Positions 31,973 to 37,174 of a stretch of 37,174 nt of DNA are shown piece by piece. Positions within the stretch are counted from its first letter, which is position 1. Every line of letters begins with the position of its first letter. The notes under the pieces are model-generated. The model saw only the letters and a list, made by a program, of their open reading frames with translations. It had not been told where the DNA came from and did no database searches. Source of the DNA: Magnetospira sp. GTDB lineage: Bacteria; Pseudomonadota; Alphaproteobacteria; Rhodospirillales; Magnetospiraceae. The stretch covers positions 1-37,174 of the forward strand of contig JANQIL010000023.1 of NCBI GenBank assembly GCA_028282245.1, read 5' to 3'. Both the position numbers and the translations under genes were made by a program.

Positions 31973-32455
31973 GTGAAGGGCGCAAGCGACATCCTCAAGC
32001 ATCTGAACGCGGTGCTGAAAAACGAACTCACCGCGATCAATCAGTATTTCCTGCATGCCCGCATGCTCAAGGACTGGGGGTTTCTCGCTCTCGGCGACCA
32101 CGAGTACCGGGAATCGATCGAGGAGATGCAGCACGCCGACCGGCTGATCGAGCGCATTCTGTTCCTTGAGGGCCTGCCCAATCTGCAGGACCTGGGACAC
32201 CTGATGATCGGCGAAACGGTGCCGGAGGTGTTGGCCAACGACCTCAAACTGGAATTCGCCGCCCGCGAAACGCTGGTGGCCGGTGTCAAGCTGGCCGAGG
32301 ACCACCGGGATTTCGTCACCCGCGATCTGCTGTCCGGCATCCTCGACGAAACCGAGGAGCACATCGACCACCTGGAAACCCAACTCCATCTTATCGACAA
32401 GGTCGGGCTGCACAATTATCTGCAATCCCAAATGGGATCCCCGAAACAGGACTGA
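31973..32455 (+). CDS. bfr: Bacterioferritin
   Basis: A 160-residue ferritin-like iron-storage protein that oxidises and stores iron in a 24-mer shell with b-type heme. It closely matches E. coli Bfr: [46 protein letters not shown] with the heme-ligand Met, [10 protein letters not shown], and [14 protein letters not shown] with ferroxidase Glu and His. It starts at GTG with GGAG eight bases upstream. The upstream in-frame sequence is not needed. Its stop overlaps a dyad shared with the convergent methyltransferase gene. Confidence 0.96.
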   Translation: MKGASDILKHLNAVLKNELTAINQYFLHARMLKDWGFLALGDHEYRESIEEMQHADRLIERILFLEGLPNLQDLGHLMIGETVPEVLANDLKLEFAARETLVAGVKLAEDHRDFVTRDLLSGILDETEEHIDHLETQLHLIDKVGLHNYLQSQMGSPKQD

Positions 32456-32472
32456 TCCGGAATCCGCATCAG
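32452..32472. terminator. Bidirectional hairpin between bfr and the methyltransferase
   Basis: CTGATCCGG (32452-32460) and CCGCATCAG (32464-32472) form a nine-base stem with one mismatch and a three-base loop. It contains both convergent stop codons. No T-run follows, so it is a weak terminator or overlap structure. Confidence 0.4.
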
Positions 32473-33191
32473 GCCCGTCGGGCCAGGCAGAACACCGTCA
32501 GGCCGGCCAGCCGATTGACCCGAAACAGGCTGGCGCGCTCCAGATCGTGAACCGCGACGAGAGTTCGGTTGACGAAACCGGAGGCCGGCCTGAGTTGGCT
32601 TTTCGCCTCGACCTGGCCGGCCCGAAGGCGCCATCGATCACGCAGCCGCAAGGCGGCCACCAGCGGAAACAGCGCCGCGAAGAAGTATCGGGCCTTCACG
32701 ACCCGCAACCCGGCTTGGGCAACCACGGCCTCGATTTGCCGAAGCGTGTAGCGGCGCCGGTGTTCGAGAAACACGTCATGTCCGGACCACAGAAACTGGA
32801 AGGCCGGAACGGTGATCAACACCCGGCCGTCGTCGGGCATCCGGTCCGTGCAGGCGCGCAGAAGACCGACGTCGTCGTCCACGTGCTCCAAAACGTCCAT
32901 CATCAGAACCAGGGACGGCGACACCTCGTCCGTTGCCCGCAGGAAGCGGATTTGATGCCCGCCGTGATTCTCGATCCTGTCGGAGTCGTAGGCGGTATCG
33001 ACGCAGGTCCCCCGCTGGGCCAACCCGGCATCGAGCAGCCGCCGGGTGAAGACCCCCGACCCGGCTCCCACGTCGAGAACCTCGTCCACCGCGTGACCGC
33101 CCAGGAAATCGCAAAGCGCCCGCCCTTTCGCCGCGTAGTACCAATGATCGCCGATTCGCTCCCCCAGGATGGCCTCTTCCTTGACGTCCAT
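32469..33191 (-). CDS. Class I SAM-dependent methyltransferase
   Basis: A 240-residue methyltransferase. The SAM motif is DVGAGSGVFTRRLL (about residues 39-52), with a later motif VLMMDVLEHVDDDVGLLRA. The N-terminal HWYYAAKGRAL pattern is that of small-molecule or lipid-linked sugar methyltransferases found with O-antigen genes. The substrate is not known. It lies three bases after GtrA in the same operon, so it may modify a lipid-linked sugar intermediate. Confidence 0.88.
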   Translation of the reverse strand: MDVKEEAILGERIGDHWYYAAKGRALCDFLGGHAVDEVLDVGAGSGVFTRRLLDAGLAQRGTCVDTAYDSDRIENHGGHQIRFLRATDEVSPSLVLMMDVLEHVDDDVGLLRACTDRMPDDGRVLITVPAFQFLWSGHDVFLEHRRRYTLRQIEAVVAQAGLRVVKARYFFAALFPLVAALRLRDRWRLRAGQVEAKSQLRPASGFVNRTLVAVHDLERASLFRVNRLAGLTVFCLARRA

Positions 33192-33194
33192 GCC

Positions 33195-33677
33195 TCAATC
33201 TCCCTCGATCCGTTTCCCCGCGCCGGAGGACGGCCAATTGGCGTCGGCCGGTCCGGCGTCCGGGGCCGGCGGAGTCCGCCCGGCATCCCCGAACGAAAAC
33301 ACCACCAACTTGGAAAGCGCGAAGTTCCAGACGAACAGAACCCCGACGGACAGCAGCTTCGCCGCGATCTCCGGCATCAGCAGCGCGAGCGACCAGACAA
33401 TGCCGTTCGACAGCCCCAGGCCGACCACTCCGAGAACCAGATAGGCCGTGTACTGTCGATGGGTGCGGCCACGGTGTCGTGTTTCCGAAAAGGTCCAGTG
33501 CTTGTTGATAAAGAAGCTGTTCGTCGTGGCCAGAACGTACGCGGCCGAATTGGAAAACAAAAGAGAGGCACCGGACAAATAGAATAAAATAGAAAAAACC
33601 AGCAAATCAAGGCTTGTATTAAGAACGCCTACAATCGCAAACCGAAAAATTTCCTTCCAGGAGGGATTCGCGTTCAT
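33195..33677 (-). CDS. GtrA family membrane protein
   Basis: A 160-residue protein with four membrane helices of the GtrA/DPMS-associated family: FRFAIVGVLNTSLDLLVF, NSAAYVLATTNSFFINKHWTFS, then LVLGVVGLGLSNGIV and a final LFVWNFALSKLVVFSF. Members are thought to flip polyprenyl-phosphate sugars. The C-terminal 35 residues are a Pro- and Ala-rich tail. It is divergent from the GT2 gene, its usual partner. Confidence 0.9.
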   Translation of the reverse strand: MNANPSWKEIFRFAIVGVLNTSLDLLVFSILFYLSGASLLFSNSAAYVLATTNSFFINKHWTFSETRHRGRTHRQYTAYLVLGVVGLGLSNGIVWSLALLMPEIAAKLLSVGVLFVWNFALSKLVVFSFGDAGRTPPAPDAGPADANWPSSGAGKRIEGD

Positions 33678-33794
33678 TACGCCGACCGTAAAAATGAAGA
33701 AAATCCGACAGGACGACTTTTTGTCTCTTTACCATGTACATCCTTTGTGATACCGAATCAACATTACCGTTAGATAATGAGTGAGGTTTTTTTG

Positions 33795-34757
33795 ATGTCG
33801 GGATCGGACTCGCTCATTTCCGTTGTCGTGCCGGTCTATAACGAACAGGAGGTCCTGCCCGAATTTCACCGTCGGACGGCGGCGGTGCTCGATGCCTTGT
33901 CCATGCCGGGCGAAATCGTTTACGTGAACGATGGCAGCCGCGATCGAACCCTCCCCATGCTCAAGGAAATTCAGGCCAGCGATCCGAGAACGGTCATCAT
34001 CGACCTCAGCCGCAACTACGGCAAGGAGATCGCCTTGACGGCCGGCCTTGATCACGCGCGCGGCGATATCGCGGTGCCCATCGACGCCGATCTCCAGGAC
34101 CCCCCGGAACTGATCGCGACGCTGGTCGAGAAATGGCGCGAGGGCTATTCGGTGGTCTACGCGCGCCGGCTGTCGCGGGACGGGGAATCCTGGCTCAAGA
34201 AGACGACGGCCAGAAATTTCTACCGCGTCATGCGGCGAATCGGCGGCAAGGTCACGGTGCCGGCCGACGTGGGCGACTTCCGCCTGCTCGACCGAAAAGC
34301 GCTCGATGCCCTGCGGCAGATCCGCGAGCAGCACCGCTACATGAAGGGGCTATTCGCCTTGATCGGGTTCCGTCAGATCGCGGTCGACTATCATCGTGAC
34401 CGGCGTTTCGCCGGATCAACGACATGGAACTACTGGCGCCTCTGGAATTTTTCACTTGAGGGAATTACCTCGTTCACCATCACGCCCCTCAAGGTTTCCA
34501 CCTATGTTGGCGGCCTTACCGCCGTCTTCGCGTTCTTTTTCGGTCTGTATATCTTTTCCAAGGCACTGTTGATCGGCGATCCGGTGCCGGGTTTCCCGTC
34601 CCTGATGGTGATGGTCGCCTTCCTCGGCGGCGTCCAGCTCACCGTGCTCGGCATTATCGGCGAGTATCTGGGCCGCATTTTCAACGAGACCAAGAACCGG
34701 CCACTGTATTTCGTGCAGGATGTCTTGTCGGCGCCGCCGGAGGCGGACTCGGCCTGA
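33795..34757 (+). CDS. Polyprenyl-phosphate glycosyltransferase (DPMS/GtrB-like, GT2)
   Basis: About 320 residues. A GT2 catalytic domain with VVVPVYNEQEVLPEF and the metal site DADLQDPPE is followed by two C-terminal membrane helices (about 230-255 and 265-290). Such enzymes put a hexose onto undecaprenyl phosphate for use by GT-C transferases. I chose the ATG at 33795, with GAGG nine bases upstream; an ATG at 33777 would add six residues. It pairs with the divergent GtrA gene, and with the following large membrane protein. Confidence 0.92.
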   Translation: MSGSDSLISVVVPVYNEQEVLPEFHRRTAAVLDALSMPGEIVYVNDGSRDRTLPMLKEIQASDPRTVIIDLSRNYGKEIALTAGLDHARGDIAVPIDADLQDPPELIATLVEKWREGYSVVYARRLSRDGESWLKKTTARNFYRVMRRIGGKVTVPADVGDFRLLDRKALDALRQIREQHRYMKGLFALIGFRQIAVDYHRDRRFAGSTTWNYWRLWNFSLEGITSFTITPLKVSTYVGGLTAVFAFFFGLYIFSKALLIGDPVPGFPSLMVMVAFLGGVQLTVLGIIGEYLGRIFNETKNRPLYFVQDVLSAPPEADSA

Positions 34758-34800
34758 TCACGCAAGGGGCGCGTCGCGCGTTCCGGGAGGGGGGACTCAA

Positions 34801-37174
34801 ATGGCACCACCCGAGGCTTCGCTCCGGATTCGTGTTCCGCAAGCCGGTCTGTTCGCCGTTGTCCTGGCGGCGATCGCCTTCCTGTCGTTGTCAACCCTCG
34901 ACCATGCAAAGTATCCGGCCATCGAGGCGCTGCGCCAGGGACTCGGTGCCACCGGCGCCCTGACCGCCGCGGCCGGCGCCCTGGGCGCGGCCGATTTCGC
35001 GGCGATGGGCGTCGCGCTCCTGGCGGCGATCGCGTTTCTGCTCGTCGAGCGGCGCCATGGCGCGATGGTTTCCATTCTGTCCGATGAGACCCTGGGCCTG
35101 CGTCTGGTGTCCTGGCTGGTGGCGATCTTCCTCGCGCACAGCCTGTTTCATCCCGGCCTGCTGCTCGGTGGCGATTCCTCGTCCCATATCGCCAGGATTG
35201 CCCATTTCGCCGATGCCCTGCGGCAGGGCGATTTCCTGTGGTGGGACAATTATCACTATGCCGGCAATCCGTTCCTGGTCTTCACCGGGCCTCTGTTCTT
35301 CTGGGTCGCGGGGCTGACCGGCGCGGCGCTGAACGATCCCACGTTGGGGACCAAGACCGTGCTGTTCGTCGCCCAACTGGCGTCGTTCGCCGCCATGTAC
35401 GGCTTCGCGCGCCGGCTTGGTCTGAGCCCCCTGGCGGCGGCGATCGGCGCCATCGGCTATTCGGCCGCCTGGGCGCATCTTCACCTGATCTATTACAGGG
35501 GGACCTTTCCGCAGTCGTTCTCGATGGTTTTTCTGCCGCTCGCGCTCTGGCTGGTCGACCGCCTGCTCGACCATCGGCGCGTGTTCTCGGCCGATTGGGC
35601 CTGGCTGGCCCTGGTGACCGGACTCATGGCGGTCAATCACCCGACAAACGGCCTGATGATCGGCCTCGTGATGGCCGTTTTCGCCCTGTTCCGCATGCAA
35701 CGGCTCGGCTGGCCGGGAGATGGCTGGCGCGCGTTGATCACCGCGGCCCTGGCCGGAGGCGCGGTGTTCGCCGTCACGGCCGCGCCGATTCTGGCGGAGA
35801 GCCGATGGGTCATGATGGCCGCCGGCGAGAACATGCATTTGGTGTGGATGCAGCTTCCCGACTGGGATTACGTTCGCAACCTGCTGGTCTGGAATCCAGG
35901 CAAGGCCGGCGAGGGTCCGGTCAACGCGGCCTATCTCGGTCTGTCCCTGGTTCTGCTTGCCCTGGTTGGCGCCTTTCGGTCCTTCTCGCGCGGCGTGCCG
36001 CGTCAAATGCCGCTGTTCCTGGCGCTTCTGGTGCTGTTCTTCTTTTTACGCGGCAACCATGTGCGCGATATTTACTTCACCCTTTTCTTCCTGTGCCTAT
36101 TGGCGGCGGCGGGAGTCCAGGTGCTGATCGGCACGTCGGCCCGGCGAATCTGGGTCGCGCTGATTGCCGCGATCGTTTTCGTCGATCTGTTGAGCACCGG
36201 CATCCAGCCGATCGCGCGGCGCGACAAGGCCTTTCTCGTGCAGGCATCCGACGCCCTGGGCGAGGCCGGGTCGCCGGAGCGCGTGATCGTGGTCGGTGGC
36301 GCCTCTCCGTTCACCGTTCCGATCGGTCCGGGCGGCGGCGTTCTGTCCTATGGTCGTGTTCCCCTGCTGATCGGGGCGCATTCGATGGCCGCCACGACCG
36401 CCCACAACTACATCGCGATCGGGCTTGACGCGGTCAAGCGGGACCTCGACGAAACGGGCCGGCTCGGCAAGCCGACGCGCGACATTCTCCACCTGATGCG
36501 GGTCGGCAAGGTGATTCACGCCGGTTCCAGCCGGCTGGGCGATTGGGACGTGCCGGCCCTCAACGCGGACGATCCGCATCTCGGACGCCATGTCGACCTG
36601 GATCCGCCGGCCGTCGTTGTCACGCAACGGCTGGACGTTCTGGACGTTGACTATGAATCGGCCGACAAGCCGATTATCTGGTATGAGTATCTTGAGGACA
36701 ACCTGCCGCAGGTGGGGGCCGCGAAGCACATCGTCGGGCGGGTGGTGTCGGCCATGGGTCTCTCCGCCGACGGCCGCGAGGCGGACACCGTGCTGATTCG
36801 CCCCGGTCAGGTGGCGTCCCCCCCGCCTTCCCGGCCAGGGGCGGCCTGCGAGCCGTTGGGTGGCGGCATCGACTATCAGGTTCTCGCGTTCCGCCTCGAT
36901 TGCGCGCGGGCGGCCTATCTGCGATTGCCGGTTCCCTTCCATCCGGATCTCGAAATCAGCGTCGACGGGCACCCCGTCCCCGTCCTGCGGAGCGCGCTGA
37001 ATTTTTCGGTGATCGCGGTGGACGCCGGGCTCCACGAATTGCGCGTTGTCGCGAGGCCCTCGTCCCTGCGTCTGGCGGGCATGGCCTTCTCGGGAACGGT
37101 TGCCGGCCTGCTGGTCTTCCTGGGGCTGGTCCAGGGGCTGCGGTCCTTGGTTGGGCGGAGCCGCCGAGGCCATC
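34801..37174 (+). CDS. Large polytopic membrane protein, 6-pyruvoyl-tetrahydropterin-synthase-related/GT-C-like (partial, 3' end missing)
   Basis: At least 791 residues, still open at the right edge. Many membrane helices fill residues 1-470. The family core is GGDSSSHIARIAHFADALRQGD followed by PFLVFTGPLFFWVAG, as in PF10131-type membrane proteins, whose Asp-Ser-x-x-His motif is like the catalytic loop of GT-C glycosyltransferases. A periplasmic domain follows (about residues 480-760), then another helix. A ribosome site (GGGAGGGGGG) precedes the ATG. It probably transfers the sugar made by the upstream GT2; the function is inferred. Confidence 0.82.
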   Translation, partial: MAPPEASLRIRVPQAGLFAVVLAAIAFLSLSTLDHAKYPAIEALRQGLGATGALTAAAGALGAADFAAMGVALLAAIAFLLVERRHGAMVSILSDETLGLRLVSWLVAIFLAHSLFHPGLLLGGDSSSHIARIAHFADALRQGDFLWWDNYHYAGNPFLVFTGPLFFWVAGLTGAALNDPTLGTKTVLFVAQLASFAAMYGFARRLGLSPLAAAIGAIGYSAAWAHLHLIYYRGTFPQSFSMVFLPLALWLVDRLLDHRRVFSADWAWLALVTGLMAVNHPTNGLMIGLVMAVFALFRMQRLGWPGDGWRALITAALAGGAVFAVTAAPILAESRWVMMAAGENMHLVWMQLPDWDYVRNLLVWNPGKAGEGPVNAAYLGLSLVLLALVGAFRSFSRGVPRQMPLFLALLVLFFFLRGNHVRDIYFTLFFLCLLAAAGVQVLIGTSARRIWVALIAAIVFVDLLSTGIQPIARRDKAFLVQASDALGEAGSPERVIVVGGASPFTVPIGPGGGVLSYGRVPLLIGAHSMAATTAHNYIAIGLDAVKRDLDETGRLGKPTRDILHLMRVGKVIHAGSSRLGDWDVPALNADDPHLGRHVDLDPPAVVVTQRLDVLDVDYESADKPIIWYEYLEDNLPQVGAAKHIVGRVVSAMGLSADGREADTVLIRPGQVASPPPSRPGAACEPLGGGIDYQVLAFRLDCARAAYLRLPVPFHPDLEISVDGHPVPVLRSALNFSVIAVDAGLHELRVVARPSSLRLAGMAFSGTVAGLLVFLGLVQGLRSLVGRSRRGH

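Noticed and set aside
1..37174. CRISPR array, tRNA, rRNA or complete insertion sequence
   Set aside because: I saw no spaced direct repeats, no cloverleaf with the usual T-loop, and no complete transposase gene.

Overview
The window comes from a GC-rich, anoxygenic phototrophic purple alphaproteobacterium, most likely in the Rhodospirillales. The main evidence is two tandem beta-alpha light-harvesting antenna pairs resembling the LH2 peptides of Phaeospirillum molischianum. Alphaproteobacterial-type tatABC, ycjXF, fabI, aroC and Fur-controlled iron genes fit this. I cannot name the species.

Layout. 1-4.7 kb (minus strand): the 5' end of an ABC transporter ATPase, then a ferrous-iron operon read right to left (secreted Cys-rich protein, DUF4198 protein, feoA, feoB, FeoB-associated Cys-rich peptide). 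Two Fur-box-like sites lie upstream and a long perfect-palindrome terminator lies at its end. 5.0-9.1 kb (minus): tatA-tatB-tatC and the stress-linked pair ycjX-ycjF. 9.3-11.9 kb (minus): overlapping pxpB-pxpC-pxpA (5-oxoprolinase). 12.35-14.3 kb (plus): an unknown membrane-anchored protein, then two LH beta/alpha pairs; the first alpha subunit carries a six-fold AAEEAAP tail, and a PpsR/CrtJ-like promoter precedes the set. 14.5-16.4 kb (minus): fabI-aroC. 16.9-19.4 kb (plus): an orphan PocR-PAS sensor histidine kinase.

19.5-29.5 kb (minus) is an exosortase-A (PEP-CTERM) surface-protein and polysaccharide region. It holds a PEP-CTERM protein, the exosortase-associated PLP decarboxylase and acyl-CoA ligase, a large secreted kelch-like propeller protein, a secreted C-type-lectin-fold protein, an exosortase-associated O-glycosylation ligase (Wzy-like) and a small membrane protein. 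No exosortase gene is in the window. The PEP-CTERM gene and the small membrane protein share the same promoter design: a sigma-54 -24/-12 element with a CCGACACTT-containing dyad exactly 75 bp further upstream in both. They are probably controlled by the same sigma-54 activator.

30-32.5 kb (plus): a C-terminally extended panD, then a Fur-type promoter, bfd, a stand-alone IS1595-type zinc-ribbon protein and bacterioferritin. The Fur site is the same 15-mer seen near the feo operon. 32.5-37.2 kb: a methyltransferase and GtrA flippase on the minus strand, divergent from a polyprenyl-phosphate glycosyltransferase and a large polytopic membrane protein that runs off the right edge. These four look like lipid-linked sugar and glycan-decoration genes.

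The strongest new leads are the sigma-54 regulon linking a tiny unknown membrane protein to PEP-CTERM export, the nested palindromic element inside the propeller ORF, the repeat-tailed antenna alpha subunit, and the zinc-ribbon protein between bfd and bfr.
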